A stretch of DNA of 56,475 nt from an uncultured Candidatus Actinomarina sp. (GCA_902626065.1 CACODT010000001.1:285728-342202); one strand, 5' to 3'; shown: positions 1-9,423, counted from the first letter of the stretch. Notes: a model not told the origin generated them from the letters alone. Numbers and translations are program-made.

Positions 1-770
1 GGTCGTTCAGATAAATCCAATGCATCTACTGATAGTGATAAATCAGGTGAACTACCCTCAGAAATAGTAAGCTCTCCTAGCTCAAGACCTACTCCTTCAT
101 CAATATCTGCAAATAATTTCCACAGTTCTCCTAAAGTTTTTCCAACAGAAGAAATTGCTTCACTAGGTTCTATTGATCCATCTGTTTCAACATCTAGGCT
201 GAGTTTGTCATAGTTTGTTACTTGACCTACTTGAGTTGGTGAAACTGAATAACTTACTTTAACTACTGGAGAGAAAATTGAATCGATTGGAATAAAACTA
301 GAATCACTTGTTTTATTTTTATCAGCAAGTCGGTATCCGACACCATGAGCAATTGAAACTTCCATGTCTAAGGTTGAATCATTTGAAAGTGTACAAATCT
401 TAAGATCTGTGTTTACAACTTCAACTCCTGCTGGACATTGTATTTGTGCAGCTTTTACTTCTCCTGGTCCTTTTGCTTTAACTGTCAAAGTGTGACTTTC
501 TTGATCATCAACTTTTAAAACTAATCTTTTTAAATTTAATAAAACATCAAGAACATCTTCTACAACTCCAGGTACAGAAGTAAATTCATGATTTACTCCA
601 TCAATTTTTACACCTGTCACCGCTACGCCAGGGACTCTTGATAATAAAGCCCTCCTCATTGTATTACCGAGGGTTAGTCCAAACCCAGGTTCAAGTGGTT
701 CAATAACAAAATTAGATCTGGATTTTCCAAGATCTTCTTGAGATATTTCTGGTCTTTGCAAGATTAACAT
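1..770 (-). CDS. rpoA: RNA polymerase subunit alpha (partial, C-terminal part cut by window edge)
   Basis: This is the N-terminal 256 residues of the RNA polymerase alpha subunit, which dimerises to seed assembly of beta and beta-prime. Translation from the ATG at 768-770 gives typical alpha-NTD sequence, including FVIEPLEPGFGLTLGNT near residue 21 and RRALLSRVPGVAVT after it. A GAGGAG Shine-Dalgarno element lies four bases upstream of the start. The gene follows rpsD by 17 bases as the last visible gene of the alpha operon. The reading frame stays open to the window edge, so the C-terminal domain is not seen. Confidence 0.96.
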   Translation of the reverse strand, partial: MLILQRPEISQEDLGKSRSNFVIEPLEPGFGLTLGNTMRRALLSRVPGVAVTGVKIDGVNHEFTSVPGVVEDVLDVLLNLKRLVLKVDDQESHTLTVKAKGPGEVKAAQIQCPAGVEVVNTDLKICTLSNDSTLDMEVSIAHGVGYRLADKNKTSDSSFIPIDSIFSPVVKVSYSVSPTQVGQVTNYDKLSLDVETDGSIEPSEAISSVGKTLGELWKLFADIDEGVGLELGELTISEGSSPDLSLSVDALDLSER

Positions 771-787
771 TGTTCTCCTCTCTTATT

Positions 788-1402
788 CTATTTAGAATAA
801 AGTTCTACTATTAACTGCTCTTCTATTTGTTGACTTGCATCATTTCTAGTTGGTTGATTTAAAACTTCTATATTTTTTTTCTTTTCGTCAATCTTTAACC
901 AAGAAACTGGTTCTCTATCTTGTCCAGTATCTATTGTATGTTGAATAACTATTAAGTCGTTGCTTTGATCTTTCAGTTCAATTCTATCTCCAGGTTTTAC
1001 TTGAATTGACGGAATATCTACCAGACTACCATTTAACTTGAAGTGTCTATGTGAAACTAGTTGTCTTGCCTGCGGTCTTGTTGAAGCAAAACCAGCCCTG
1101 TAAATTACATTATCAATTCTTGATTCAAGTAAAACTAATAAATTCTCACCTGTTATACCAGGCATTCTCGTAGCTTCTTTGTAATAATTTCTAAATTGTT
1201 TTTCCATTACGCCATACATATACCTAACTTTTTGTTTTTCTTTAAGCTGAGTTCCGTAATCAGTTTCTCTCATTCTTTTTTTGCCATTCTCTCCAGGAGG
1301 GTACGGTCTGTCTTGTAATGCCTTGTCGCCTTTTCTATTTTCAAAAACGTTAAAGCCAATTCTTCTTGAAACTCTTACCCTTGGTCCTGTATATCTAGCC
1401 AC
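788..1402 (-). CDS. rpsD: 30S ribosomal protein S4
   Basis: S4 binds 16S rRNA early in small-subunit assembly. The 204-residue product has the S4 RNA-binding domain with SRIDNVIYRAGFASTR and the loop ARQLVSHRHFKLNG. Its N-terminus (MARYTGPRVRVSRR) lacks the cysteine zinc knuckle and matches the zinc-free form of Actinobacteria. The start is GTG, sharing one base with the TAG stop of rpsK (TAGTG), which implies coupled translation. Confidence 0.97.
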   Translation of the reverse strand: MARYTGPRVRVSRRIGFNVFENRKGDKALQDRPYPPGENGKKRMRETDYGTQLKEKQKVRYMYGVMEKQFRNYYKEATRMPGITGENLLVLLESRIDNVIYRAGFASTRPQARQLVSHRHFKLNGSLVDIPSIQVKPGDRIELKDQSNDLIVIQHTIDTGQDREPVSWLKIDEKKKNIEVLNQPTRNDASQQIEEQLIVELYSK

Positions 1403-1785
1403 TAGCTTCTTCTCCTCTTTTTAGGGCGACAGCCATTATGAGGAGTTGGTGTAATGTCTTTTATAGTTCCAACATCCATTCCCATATTTTGAAGAGTTCT
1501 AACAGCTGTTTCTCTACCAGCTCCGGTCCCACTAATAATTATGTCTAATTTATGAATACCAAACTCGGTAGCTCTTCTGACGGCTTCTTCAGCTGCAACT
1601 TGAGCTGCATAGGGCGTTGATTTTCTTGAACCTTTGAATCCAACAGAACCACCAGAAGTCCATACGACAGTTTCACCATTTGTATCAGAAATATTAATTA
1701 TTGTGTTGTTAAAACTAGCTTTAATGTGCGCTACTCCAGAAGGAATATTTTTTTTATTTTTTTTCTTAGATTTTTGTTCAGCCAC
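1402..1785 (-). CDS. rpsK: 30S ribosomal protein S11
   Basis: S11 is a platform protein of the small subunit near the decoding site. The 127 residues include [15 protein letters not shown] and the conserved C-terminal [17 protein letters not shown]. The start is GTG, overlapping the rpsM stop by one base (TAGTG). It lies in the usual rpsM-rpsK-rpsD-rpoA order. Confidence 0.97.
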   Translation of the reverse strand: MAEQKSKKKNKKNIPSGVAHIKASFNNTIINISDTNGETVVWTSGGSVGFKGSRKSTPYAAQVAAEEAVRRATEFGIHKLDIIISGTGAGRETAVRTLQNMGMDVGTIKDITPTPHNGCRPKKRRRS

Positions 1786-2162
1786 TATTTCATAACTTTC
1801 TTTTTACCTGCTATTGCAAATCTAGGTCCTTTTCTTGTACGAGCATTAGTATGCGTTCTCTGACCTCTTACAGGTAAGCCAGTTCTGTGTCTCATACCTT
1901 GATATGTACCTATTTCAGTTTTTCTTCTTATATTTTGTGATACATCTCTTCTCAGATCACCTTCAACTCTAAAGTTTGATTCGATATACTTTCTTATCTT
2001 TGCAATCTCATCATTTGTAAGATTGTTAACTCTTGTGTCTGGATTTATTTCTAAATCGTTGCAAATGTCTTCTGCTCTTTTTGCACCTATTCCATGTATA
2101 TATCTTAAAGATGCAATAACTCTTTTTTCTCTTGGTATATCAATACCTGAAATTCTTGCCAA
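1785..2162 (-). CDS. rpsM: 30S ribosomal protein S13
   Basis: S13 is the head protein that contacts the P-site tRNA and bridges to the 50S subunit. The 125-residue product starts [15 protein letters not shown], contains [14 protein letters not shown], and ends in a basic tail with [18 protein letters not shown]. The only start giving the canonical N-terminus is TTG at 2160-2162. It follows rpmJ by two bases. Confidence 0.97.
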   Translation of the reverse strand: MARISGIDIPREKRVIASLRYIHGIGAKRAEDICNDLEINPDTRVNNLTNDEIAKIRKYIESNFRVEGDLRRDVSQNIRRKTEIGTYQGMRHRTGLPVRGQRTHTNARTRKGPRFAIAGKKKVMK

Positions 2163-2164
2163 AG

Positions 2165-2281
2165 TTAACCTTGCCTCTGCTTGTTTCTCGGGTTCCTTTT
2201 ATTGATTACATATAGTTTGCCTTTCCTGCGAACTATTTGATCATTAGGACCTCGTTTTTTAATACTTGCTTTAACTTTCAT
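2165..2281 (-). CDS. rpmJ: 50S ribosomal protein L36, zinc-ligand-free form
   Basis: Translation of this short frame gives 38 residues beginning [12 protein letters not shown] and ending NPRNKQRQG, which is L36, the smallest large-subunit protein. Its ATG overlaps the infA stop (ATGA), and the stop lies two bases before the rpsM TTG, the standard infA-rpmJ-rpsM order. The classic C-x2-C-x12-C-x4-H zinc ribbon is gone: the four ligand positions read Gly, Asp, Asn and Asn. This resembles the C-minus/YkgO-type paralogue family, but here it occupies the main operon position. Confidence 0.93.
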   Translation of the reverse strand: MKVKASIKKRGPNDQIVRRKGKLYVINKRNPRNKQRQG

Positions 2282-2502
2282 TTATGTCTCCAAGTAATCC
2301 TACCCCTTGTAGGATCATATGGTGATACTTCCATTTCGACAACATCGCCTGGAAGAATACGAATATATTTCATTCTCATCTTTCCAGATACATGTGCCAA
2401 AATTTCTGCTCCACTCTCAAGCTTCACCTTAAAAGAGGCATTTGGCAGAGTTTCAGTTACAGTTCCCTGTACTTTTATTATGTTTTTTTCTTTTTCTACC
2501 AA
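2278..2502 (-). CDS. infA: Translation initiation factor IF-1
   Basis: IF-1 binds the ribosomal A site during initiation. The 74-residue OB-fold protein contains [37 protein letters not shown] and [12 protein letters not shown], all typical. The start is TTG at 2500-2502 with an AGGTAA element just upstream. A 71-base gap separates it from map, so a promoter for the alpha operon could lie there, but I cannot choose between several weak -10-like sequences. Confidence 0.96.
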   Translation of the reverse strand: MVEKEKNIIKVQGTVTETLPNASFKVKLESGAEILAHVSGKMRMKYIRILPGDVVEMEVSPYDPTRGRITWRHK

Positions 2503-2573
2503 AATTACCTGATTTTAGGACCGATAAACTAGATTAGTCAGATTGTGTATTATTACCAATATATTTTGAAAAT

Positions 2574-3320
2574 TTACAATTCTGTCATAATGCATACTTC
2601 ATCCTCCATTATTCCTATTGTATGTTCCCAGTGGGCCGATTTTTTACCATCTGACGTCCGAACAGTCCAGCCATCATCATCAACTTTTGTATCTGCTGAA
2701 CCAATGTTAAACATTGGTTCTATGCAAATAGCCATGCCTTTTTTAAGAGTAAAACCTTTATTTTTGATTCCATAGTTAGGTACCTGTGGATCTTCGTGCA
2801 TTTCTAAACCTATTCCATGACCAACATATTCTCTAACTACTCCGTAGGAATTTTTTCTTCCAACTTTTTCAATTTTATTTCCAATTGTTCCTAGTTTTTG
2901 TCCATCCTTTACAAGTTTTATTCCCTCGTAAAGTGCCTTTTTTGTAACATCTATTAACTTTTGATCCTCCTTGGAAATCTTCCCAATTCCATAAGTCAAG
3001 GCTGCATCTGCATGATATCCATTTACTACACATCCAACATCTATTGATAAAATATCGCCCTCTTCTAAAGTGAAGTTTTTAGGAATTCCATGGACTACAA
3101 CATCATTTGGTGAAGCACAAATATATGAGGGGAAGCCTCTATAATTGAAAAAATTTGATGTTGAATTTGATTTTGTAATTATCTCTTCTGCTTTTTTATC
3201 AAGAATTTCAATTTTTGTACCAGGGAGTGAAATATTTTTAAGTTCCGCATGAATAGTTGCAACAATTTTTCCAGCTTTCTTCATGTTTAAGAAATCTTCA
3301 TTTGATTTATATGTGATCAT
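2574..3320 (-). CDS. map: Methionine aminopeptidase, type I
   Basis: This enzyme removes the initiator methionine from new proteins. The 248-residue pita-bread-fold protein carries the expected metal-site segments: SIDVGCVVNGYHADAA (two Asp ligands), YVGHGIGLEMHEDPQ (His), CIEPMF (Glu) and HWEHTIGI (Glu). It has no N-terminal SH3 or zinc extension. Its ATG overlaps the adk TGA by four bases, within the usual secY-adk-map-infA order. Confidence 0.96.
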   Translation of the reverse strand: MITYKSNEDFLNMKKAGKIVATIHAELKNISLPGTKIEILDKKAEEIITKSNSTSNFFNYRGFPSYICASPNDVVVHGIPKNFTLEEGDILSIDVGCVVNGYHADAALTYGIGKISKEDQKLIDVTKKALYEGIKLVKDGQKLGTIGNKIEKVGRKNSYGVVREYVGHGIGLEMHEDPQVPNYGIKNKGFTLKKGMAICIEPMFNIGSADTKVDDDGWTVRTSDGKKSAHWEHTIGIMEDEVCIMTEL

Positions 3321-3862
3321 AATTCCATAAACTTTGAAATCTTATTAAAAATGTCATTGATTTCACCAAAAGCATTTACTGAATTTAATACTCCCTTGTT
3401 GTTGTAATAGTCGATCAAAGGTGCTGTCTCATTTTTGTATACTTCAAACCTTACTTTAATTGATTCTTCTGTATCATCGTCTCTTCCTCTTTCAAGCATC
3501 CGTTTAATTAATTCTTCTTCATTAACTTCAAATAAAATTACATTTCTAATCTCTAAATCATCAATTTCTAAGCTTTCTGCTTGAGCTATTGTTCTTGGAA
3601 AGCCATCTAAAATAGCTCCATCTTTACAATCTGAATTATCTAACCTATCAATCAACATTGCCGTAACAAGATCATCTGATACTAGATTCCCCTTATTCAG
3701 GATTTCCGCAGCTATAACTCCTAATTCTGTTTTATTTTCAACGTGTTCTCTGAGCATTACACCTGTTGAGATATGAGGTAGGTTAAAACTTTCTGATATT
3801 TTTTCAGCTTGAGTACCTTTTCCTGCACCTGGAGGTCCAAGAAAAATAGTGATATTTGTCAA
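3317..3862 (-). CDS. adk: Adenylate kinase, short-lid form
   Basis: Adenylate kinase interconverts ATP + AMP and 2 ADP. The P-loop GPPGAGKGTQ is at residues 9-18, and the AMP site includes STGVMLR and DGFPRT. At 181 residues the zinc-finger or long LID insert is absent: ERGRDDDTEESIKVR runs straight into the last helices, as in mycobacterial Adk. The start is TTG at 3860-3862, overlapping the secY TGA. Confidence 0.96.
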   Translation of the reverse strand: MTNITIFLGPPGAGKGTQAEKISESFNLPHISTGVMLREHVENKTELGVIAAEILNKGNLVSDDLVTAMLIDRLDNSDCKDGAILDGFPRTIAQAESLEIDDLEIRNVILFEVNEEELIKRMLERGRDDDTEESIKVRFEVYKNETAPLIDYYNNKGVLNSVNAFGEINDIFNKISKFMEL

Positions 3863-5172
3863 TCAATAAATCCTTCGTAATTTCTCATACTTAATTGACT
3901 TTCAATCTGCTTCATTGTTTCAAGTGCCACACCCACTGTAATCAAAATTGAAATTCCACTAAAACCAAGTGGGATATCCCAAATAGCAGAAGCTATTGAG
4001 GGTAAAACTGCAACGGAAGCCAAAAAGACTGAACCTGGAAGTGTAATTCTGCTGATAATGTGAGACAGATAATTAGTTGTTGAAATACCAGGACGAACAC
4101 CAGGAACAAATCCACCTTGTCTTCTTATCATGTCTGATTGTCTTACTGGATCAAATTGTATGGTGGTATAAAAATATGTGAAAAATATTATCAGCATGCC
4201 CAAAAAGAAAATATAAAACCAACTTGTACCTTGAGAGTTTGCTAAGTTAACATCAATCCAATTTCTGATTCCCGCTGTAATTGAATTATCTTGAGGAAGT
4301 GAAGTAGCAATTAGTGCTGGAAAAAATAAAACACTAGTTGCAAATATTACAGGTATAACTCCTGCGCTATTTACCTTCAATGGAATATAAGTACTTTGAC
4401 CTCCCATAACTTTTCGTCCTCTAACTCTTTTTGCAAATTGAATAGGTATCCGTCTTTGGCCTTGTTCGACATAAATTATGCCAACAATCATAAGAAAAAA
4501 CATCAATACAAGAAAACTAAATTGTCCGATTCTACCCTGACCAGCTGTAACCTGGTAAGCACCACCAAAACTTGCAGGTAATTGACTAATTATGCTTGCA
4601 AATATAATTAGAGACATTCCATTCCCAATTCCTCTTTGAGAAATTAATTCTCCTAGCCACATTATGAATGCTGTTCCAGCAGTCATGGTTAAAACAATTA
4701 AACCGACTCGGGAGGGTGTATAGTTTGGTATTAAGGATATGCCTCCTGTTAAACTTCCCCTGGAGAATATGTATGTAAGACCTGTAGATTGAAGTAAAGC
4801 TAGAACAACTGTTATATATCTTGTCCACTGTGTAATAACCTTTCTTCCTGACTCTCCCTCTTCTTGAAGTTTTTGTAACCTTGGAATTACAACTGTTAAA
4901 AGCTGCAAAATAATACTGGACGTAATGTATGGCATGATTCCTAATGCGAAAACTGAAAAAGTTTCAAGCGCTCCACCAGAAAATAAATTTAACAACCCAT
5001 ATATGCCTGCTTGAGAGCCAGAGTCAGTCAATCTTTGAACAGCTTCTAAATCAACACCGGGTACAGGTACAGCAGCACCTAACCTGTAAACTCCAAACAT
5101 TAGTAATGTAAATATAATCCTTTTTCTAAGATCAGGAATTTTAAACATATATTTAAAAATTGACAGTTTCAT
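3859..5172 (-). CDS. secY: Protein translocase subunit SecY
   Basis: SecY forms the protein-conducting channel of the Sec system in the plasma membrane, with SecE (encoded at 28790-29089) and SecG. The 437 residues show about ten hydrophobic helices, the plug-region motif LLNLFSGGALETFSVFALGI, and the cytoplasmic loop with GQRRIPIQFAKRVRGRK. The ATG follows the rplO stop directly. Confidence 0.97.
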   Translation of the reverse strand: MKLSIFKYMFKIPDLRKRIIFTLLMFGVYRLGAAVPVPGVDLEAVQRLTDSGSQAGIYGLLNLFSGGALETFSVFALGIMPYITSSIILQLLTVVIPRLQKLQEEGESGRKVITQWTRYITVVLALLQSTGLTYIFSRGSLTGGISLIPNYTPSRVGLIVLTMTAGTAFIMWLGELISQRGIGNGMSLIIFASIISQLPASFGGAYQVTAGQGRIGQFSFLVLMFFLMIVGIIYVEQGQRRIPIQFAKRVRGRKVMGGQSTYIPLKVNSAGVIPVIFATSVLFFPALIATSLPQDNSITAGIRNWIDVNLANSQGTSWFYIFFLGMLIIFFTYFYTTIQFDPVRQSDMIRRQGGFVPGVRPGISTTNYLSHIISRITLPGSVFLASVAVLPSIASAIWDIPLGFSGISILITVGVALETMKQIESQLSMRNYEGFID

Positions 5173-5622
5173 CTAAATCTCGATCACTTCTACTGTTCCA
5201 CCAGCATCTTCAATCTTTTTCTTTGCAGATTCACTTACTGCGTGTGCTTTTACATTCACGGTATTAGTAATTTCTCCATTTCCTAGTATTTTTACTAGTC
5301 CTTTTTTACGAGTCAATCCATTTTTTTGAAGAACATCTGGATCAATTTCTCCCTTAAGATTTTTTTCTTGTAAATCAGATACGTTCACCACAACATACGA
5401 CATTTTAGGTGTATTTTTAAGTCCTTTTAGCTTAGGAATTCTTCTATAAAGCGGAATCTGTCCACCCTCAAAATAAGCTGGAACTGTTTTTCTCGCTCCA
5501 GTACCTTTTGTACCTCTTCCTGCAGTTTTACCTCTTTTGCCAGATTCACCTCTTCCTTTTCTGAGTTTTGATTTTGTTGAGCCAGGTGTTGGTTTTAAAT
5601 GATGGAATTTTATTTTACTCAT
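5173..5622 (-). CDS. rplO: 50S ribosomal protein L15
   Basis: L15 is a late-assembly 50S protein. The 149 residues have the glycine-rich basic N-terminus (HHLKPTPGSTKSKLRKGRG, then GKTAGRGTKG) and the C-terminal KAHAVSESAKKKIEDAGG. It starts with ATG one base into the rpmD stop and ends directly at the secY ATG. Confidence 0.97.
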   Translation of the reverse strand: MSKIKFHHLKPTPGSTKSKLRKGRGESGKRGKTAGRGTKGTGARKTVPAYFEGGQIPLYRRIPKLKGLKNTPKMSYVVVNVSDLQEKNLKGEIDPDVLQKNGLTRKKGLVKILGNGEITNTVNVKAHAVSESAKKKIEDAGGTVEVIEI

Positions 5623-5804
5623 TATTTAATTTCTTCTACTTCAACAAGATGATTAACTTTATTTAGCATGCCTTGCAAGCTATCGTCTACTTCTCTTTCA
5701 ACAGATGAGTTTATTTTCTTTAAACCAAGTGACTTAATTGTCTCCTTAGCTTTAAAACCTTGACCAATTAATGATCGGTTCAATGTAATCCTAACCTTTG
5801 GCAT
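5622..5804 (-). CDS. rpmD: 50S ribosomal protein L30
   Basis: The 60-residue product starts [14 protein letters not shown] and continues to [12 protein letters not shown], the compact bacterial L30. The frame is open further upstream, but the conserved N-terminus begins at the ATG at 5802-5804, so I use that start. This leaves a 14-base overlap with the 3' end of rpsE. Confidence 0.94.
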   Translation of the reverse strand: MPKVRITLNRSLIGQGFKAKETIKSLGLKKINSSVEREVDDSLQGMLNKVNHLVEVEEIK

Positions 5805-6342
5805 CTTCTCTAAGTTTTCTTTCCGCTTTTGTTTTTTCGTATGCATCAACTAAACCTTTTGGCGCAATTTCCATAACATTTTTGCCTCTTAATTTTGCAA
5901 CTTCATCGGGAGTTCTCTGTCCTAATAATCCATTAAGAGTTGCTTTTGCGACGTTTAAATGAGTTGGTGAACCTAAAGACTTAGCGAGTATATCTTTAAC
6001 ACCTGCAGCTTCTAAAACCTGTCTAACTGCTCCTCCAGCAATAACACCCGTTCCTGGTGCTGCTGGTTTCAATAGAACCTTAGAAGAACCATGTTCACCA
6101 GTTGTTGTATGAACTATTGTTGATCCAGCCATTGGTATAGGATGAATATTTTTCTTTGCATTCTCAATGGCCTTTTGTATTGCTAGTGGAACTTCTGACC
6201 CTTTGCCATACCCTATCCCGGCGTTTCCATTCCCATCACCAACAGCAACTAAAGCGGTAAAAGCAAAATTTCTTCCACCTTTAACAACTTTCGCTACTCT
6301 GTTGATGTGTATAACGTTCTCTTGTAATTCAATTTCAGCCAT
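5791..6342 (-). CDS. rpsE: 30S ribosomal protein S5
   Basis: S5 helps set decoding accuracy and mRNA entry. The 183-residue protein has the N-terminal double-stranded-RNA-like domain ([34 protein letters not shown]) and the C-terminal domain ([29 protein letters not shown]). The ATG overlaps the rplR stop by one base (TAATG). Confidence 0.97.
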   Translation of the reverse strand: MAEIELQENVIHINRVAKVVKGGRNFAFTALVAVGDGNGNAGIGYGKGSEVPLAIQKAIENAKKNIHPIPMAGSTIVHTTTGEHGSSKVLLKPAAPGTGVIAGGAVRQVLEAAGVKDILAKSLGSPTHLNVAKATLNGLLGQRTPDEVAKLRGKNVMEIAPKGLVDAYEKTKAERKLREDAKG

Positions 6343-6689
6343 TAGAATTGTATACCTTTTTCTCTTATGCCATCAGCTAAAGCTTTTACTCTTCCATGAT
6401 AAATATATCCTCCGCGATCAAAAACTGCTTCTTTAATTTTGTTCTTGTTAAGAATATCTCCCATTAATTCTCCAACCTTTTTAGCGCTATCTATGCTTAA
6501 TGAGTCACTTTTCAGTTCTTTAGATAATGTACTTGCAGAACCAATAGTTGTATGATTTAAATCATCAATTGCTTGAACATAAATATTTTTGTTACTTTTG
6601 TAAACAGCCAAACGAGGTTTTGTAGCATCACCATATACTTTTTTTCTTATCCTTATTTTTCTTTTTAATCTGGCATTTGAATTTTTCAT
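6342..6689 (-). CDS. rplR: 50S ribosomal protein L18
   Basis: L18 binds 5S rRNA in the central protuberance with L5. The 115 residues include [27 protein letters not shown] and [21 protein letters not shown], all typical. It starts one base after the rplF stop. Confidence 0.97.
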   Translation of the reverse strand: MKNSNARLKRKIRIRKKVYGDATKPRLAVYKSNKNIYVQAIDDLNHTTIGSASTLSKELKSDSLSIDSAKKVGELMGDILNKNKIKEAVFDRGGYIYHGRVKALADGIREKGIQF

Positions 6690-6690
6690 T

Positions 6691-7245
6691 TTAAGCTCCT
6701 GTTGTGGCTACTGCTGCTTTACCAGCTTTTCTTCTGACGTATTCATCCTGATATCTTATTCCCTTACCTTTGTAAGGTTCTGGTGGTTTTATTGATCTAA
6801 TATCTGCTGCAACTTGGCCCACTAATGCTTTATCGATACCTGAGACATTTATTGTATTCTGGTCAGGTACATCAAATGAAATATTCTCAACCTTTTTAAA
6901 AATGACGGGATGAGAAAAGCCGCATAGTATTTCTAAATCGTTTCCTTTTAATGTGACTCTATGACCAACTCCCTGTAAAGTCAGCGTTTTAGAATAGCCT
7001 TCACTTACTCCTAAAATATTGTTTGCAACTAATGATCTATATAGTCCATGCAAACTCTTTACATTTTTTTCGTCTGATTCCCTTGTGAAGCTAAAAATAT
7101 TATCTTTAATTTCAAATTTTATTTTTTCTTCTAAGACTTCCGTGGTAAGTTCCCCCTTTGGTCCCTTAACAATAATCTTGTTGTTTTCTATTTTTATCTC
7201 AACTTTTTCTGGAATCTCTATGGGTTTATTGCCAATCCTGCTCAT
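6691..7245 (-). CDS. rplF: 50S ribosomal protein L6
   Basis: L6 lies near the GTPase-associated region of the 50S subunit. The product has MSRIGNKPIEIPEKVE at the N-terminus, two repeated alpha/beta domains, and the signature KPPEPYKGKGIRYQDEYVRRK near the C-terminus. An in-frame TTG lies two codons upstream, but the ATG at 7243-7245 gives the family N-terminus and overlaps the rpsH stop as ATGA. Confidence 0.96.
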   Translation of the reverse strand: MSRIGNKPIEIPEKVEIKIENNKIIVKGPKGELTTEVLEEKIKFEIKDNIFSFTRESDEKNVKSLHGLYRSLVANNILGVSEGYSKTLTLQGVGHRVTLKGNDLEILCGFSHPVIFKKVENISFDVPDQNTINVSGIDKALVGQVAADIRSIKPPEPYKGKGIRYQDEYVRRKAGKAAVATTGA

Positions 7246-7640
7246 GACCAAACCTCACATATTAATTCTCCACCAAGTTTTCTTTTCCTTGCTTCAGAAT
7301 CAGATAATAATCCCCTAGAAGTAGAAACAACAACAGTTCCAAGGCCTCCATTATTTCTTGGAAGCTTATCAAAGGAAGAGTAGACTCTTCTTCCAGGTTT
7401 AGATAATCTATTTAATCCAGCGATAACTGACTTTCCTTCATCTGAAAACTTAATTGTTAAATTTAAAACTTTTTTTGAGCCGTCTTCTTTTACTTCCACA
7501 TCGCTTATATAGCCTTCATCTTTTAATAATTTTGCAAGTTCATGTTTGAAATTTGAATGAGGAATTTCTACATTTGATTTAGATACAAGTGTGGCGTTTC
7601 TTACTCTTGTTAAAAAATCTGAAATTGGATCATTTACCAT
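7242..7640 (-). CDS. rpsH: 30S ribosomal protein S8
   Basis: S8 is a primary 16S-binding protein and in many bacteria the translational regulator of the spc operon. The 132 residues run from MVNDPISDFLTRVRNA to the conserved GTVVVSTSRGLLSDSEARKR. I chose the ATG at 7638-7640, which leaves a two-base gap to rpsN, over a GTG three codons upstream that overlaps rpsN. Confidence 0.95.
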   Translation of the reverse strand: MVNDPISDFLTRVRNATLVSKSNVEIPHSNFKHELAKLLKDEGYISDVEVKEDGSKKVLNLTIKFSDEGKSVIAGLNRLSKPGRRVYSSFDKLPRNNGGLGTVVVSTSRGLLSDSEARKRKLGGELICEVWS

Positions 7641-7642
7641 TT

Positions 7643-7948
7643 TTACCACGAAGCTTTCTTTATTCCTGGCAATTCGCCTTTGAGTGCTAGATCGCGAAAA
7701 GTGTTTCTAGACATACCAAATTTCCTTAAATTTCCTCTTGGTCGACCAGTAACCTGACATCTATTTCTGTGACGAGTTGCTGAGGCATCTCTTGGCATCT
7801 TAGCAATCTTTTTTTGAGCTTCTCTTTTTTCATCGTATGATGACTCGGGATCTCTAATTACCGAAAGTAATTCTTTTCTTTTTACTAAATAAAAATCTGA
7901 TGTTTCTTGTCTTTTATTATTTTTAACTATTTTACTTTTTTTTGCCAT
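7643..7948 (-). CDS. rpsN: 30S ribosomal protein S14, long zinc-free form
   Basis: S14 helps form the 30S head. This is the 101-residue C-minus type: [21 protein letters not shown] keeps one cysteine but has no C-x2-C pairs. Many Actinobacteria keep the short zinc-binding S14 at this operon position, so the long form here is notable. It sits between rplE and rpsH with tiny gaps. Confidence 0.96.
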   Translation of the reverse strand: MAKKSKIVKNNKRQETSDFYLVKRKELLSVIRDPESSYDEKREAQKKIAKMPRDASATRHRNRCQVTGRPRGNLRKFGMSRNTFRDLALKGELPGIKKASW

Positions 7949-7950
7949 AA

Positions 7951-8496
7951 TTAATTCTCCCTAAATGGAAATCCCAGTGAGTTAAGTAATTCATATCCAC
8001 CTATATTGTCTTTAGCTGTAGTGCAAATTGTTATATTCATGCCTCTAATATCTCTGACTTTATCATATTCAACTTCAGGAAATACGAGTTGTTCATTAAG
8101 GCCAAGCGAGAAGTTGCCATTTCCATCAAAGGATTTTTTACTGAATCCTCTGAAATCTCGAATTCTTGGAACGACAACTTGAACAAATCGATCATAAAAT
8201 TCCCACATCCTATTACCTCTTAATGTAACTGAAACTCCAATTGGCATACCTTCACGAATTTTAAAGCCTGCTATTGATTTTTTTGCTCTTTTAATAACAG
8301 GTTTCTGACCAGAAATTGCTGTTAACTCATCAACCATAGATTCCAAAGCTCTACCATCTGTAGCTGCTTTTCCGTCTCCAATATTTATAACTATTTTTTC
8401 TAATTTTGGAACAGCATTTGTATTGCCAATATCTAATTGTTTCTTCAACTCACCAATTAATTGATTTCTATATTGTTCTTTAAGCCTAGGAATCAT
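7951..8496 (-). CDS. rplE: 50S ribosomal protein L5
   Basis: L5 binds 5S rRNA and contacts S13 across the subunit interface. The 181 residues include [36 protein letters not shown] and [16 protein letters not shown]. The ATG overlaps the rplX stop by four bases. Confidence 0.97.
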   Translation of the reverse strand: MIPRLKEQYRNQLIGELKKQLDIGNTNAVPKLEKIVINIGDGKAATDGRALESMVDELTAISGQKPVIKRAKKSIAGFKIREGMPIGVSVTLRGNRMWEFYDRFVQVVVPRIRDFRGFSKKSFDGNGNFSLGLNEQLVFPEVEYDKVRDIRGMNITICTTAKDNIGGYELLNSLGFPFREN

Positions 8497-8795
8497 GCTT
8501 CATCTCCAGTTTGAGCGAGTACTCTAAATTTATTTCCATTTTTATCAAACTTATATCTTACTCTTCCACTCTTTTTTTTGACAACTAATGAAACATTAGA
8601 GATATCTATAGGCATACTTTTATCAATTACACCACCTTGCATTGTTTGACCTTGTGGTTTTTGATGTTTCTTGTTTATATTTATTCCTTCTACCAGAACT
8701 TTATTCTTTTTTGGAAATACCTGAAGTACTTTACCTTCCTTACCATTATCTTTTCCAGAAATAATTTTCACAGTATCGCCTTTTTGAATTTTCAT
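8493..8795 (-). CDS. rplX: 50S ribosomal protein L24
   Basis: L24 is an assembly-initiating 50S protein at the exit-tunnel rim. The KOW motif is visible as KGDTVKIISGKDNGKEGKVL at residues 5-24, followed by VLVEGININKKHQKP. The 100-residue length is normal. The start overlaps the rplN stop by one base. Confidence 0.96.
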   Translation of the reverse strand: MKIQKGDTVKIISGKDNGKEGKVLQVFPKKNKVLVEGININKKHQKPQGQTMQGGVIDKSMPIDISNVSLVVKKKSGRVRYKFDKNGNKFRVLAQTGDEA

Positions 8796-9163
8796 TACAA
8801 AACCTCTGGAGCTAATGAAACTATTCTCATAAACTTTTTTTCTCTAAGTTCTCTACCGACAGGTCCGAATATTCTTGTTCCTCTAGGTTGAGCCTGATCA
8901 TTTAAAATTACACATGCATTTTCATCAAATCTTATATACGTACCATCTTTACGTCTTGTCTCTTTACTAGTTCTTACTACTACGGCTTGAACAATATCAC
9001 CTTTTTTAATCTGACCACCAGGAACAGCATCTTTTACAGTCGCAGTGAATACATCACCTAATCCAGCGTACCTAATTTTTGAACTACCCTTCACTTTTAT
9101 GCAAAGTACTTCTTTGGCACCAGAGTTATCAGCAACTTTTAATCTTGATTCTTTTTGTATCAT
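8795..9163 (-). CDS. rplN: 50S ribosomal protein L14
   Basis: L14 forms part of an intersubunit bridge and is the binding site for ribosome-silencing factor in other bacteria. The 122-residue sequence is highly typical: [37 protein letters not shown] and [15 protein letters not shown]. The start overlaps rpsQ by four bases. Confidence 0.97.
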   Translation of the reverse strand: MIQKESRLKVADNSGAKEVLCIKVKGSSKIRYAGLGDVFTATVKDAVPGGQIKKGDIVQAVVVRTSKETRRKDGTYIRFDENACVILNDQAQPRGTRIFGPVGRELREKKFMRIVSLAPEVL

Positions 9164-9423
9164 CTTGCTCTCTCAACAATTTCTGTAACTCTCCACATTT
9201 TTGTTTTTGAAATTGGTTTAGTTTCAGTAATTTTTACAGTATCTCCAACTTTTGCATCAAAATTATCATCATGGGCGTGTAATTTTCTAGTTTTTTTGAC
9301 AATTTTTCCATATTTTGGATGTTGAAATTGTAATTCAATTGATACAGTTACTGTTTTATCTCTTTTATCAGATACAACTACTCCTGTTCTGACTTTTCTT
9401 GAGGCTCTTAATTCACTACTCAT
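9160..9423 (-). CDS. rpsQ: 30S ribosomal protein S17
   Basis: S17 is an early-binding OB-fold protein of 16S rRNA. The 87 residues include [37 protein letters not shown] and [20 protein letters not shown]. It overlaps the 3' end of rpmC by eight bases. Confidence 0.97.
   Translation of the reverse strand: MSSELRASRKVRTGVVVSDKRDKTVTVSIELQFQHPKYGKIVKKTRKLHAHDDNFDAKVGDTVKITETKPISKTKMWRVTEIVERAR

Noticed and set aside
5805-5849. N-terminal extension of rpmD by 15 codons
   Set aside because: L30 begins at MPKVRITL; the extra residues are rpsE read in another frame.
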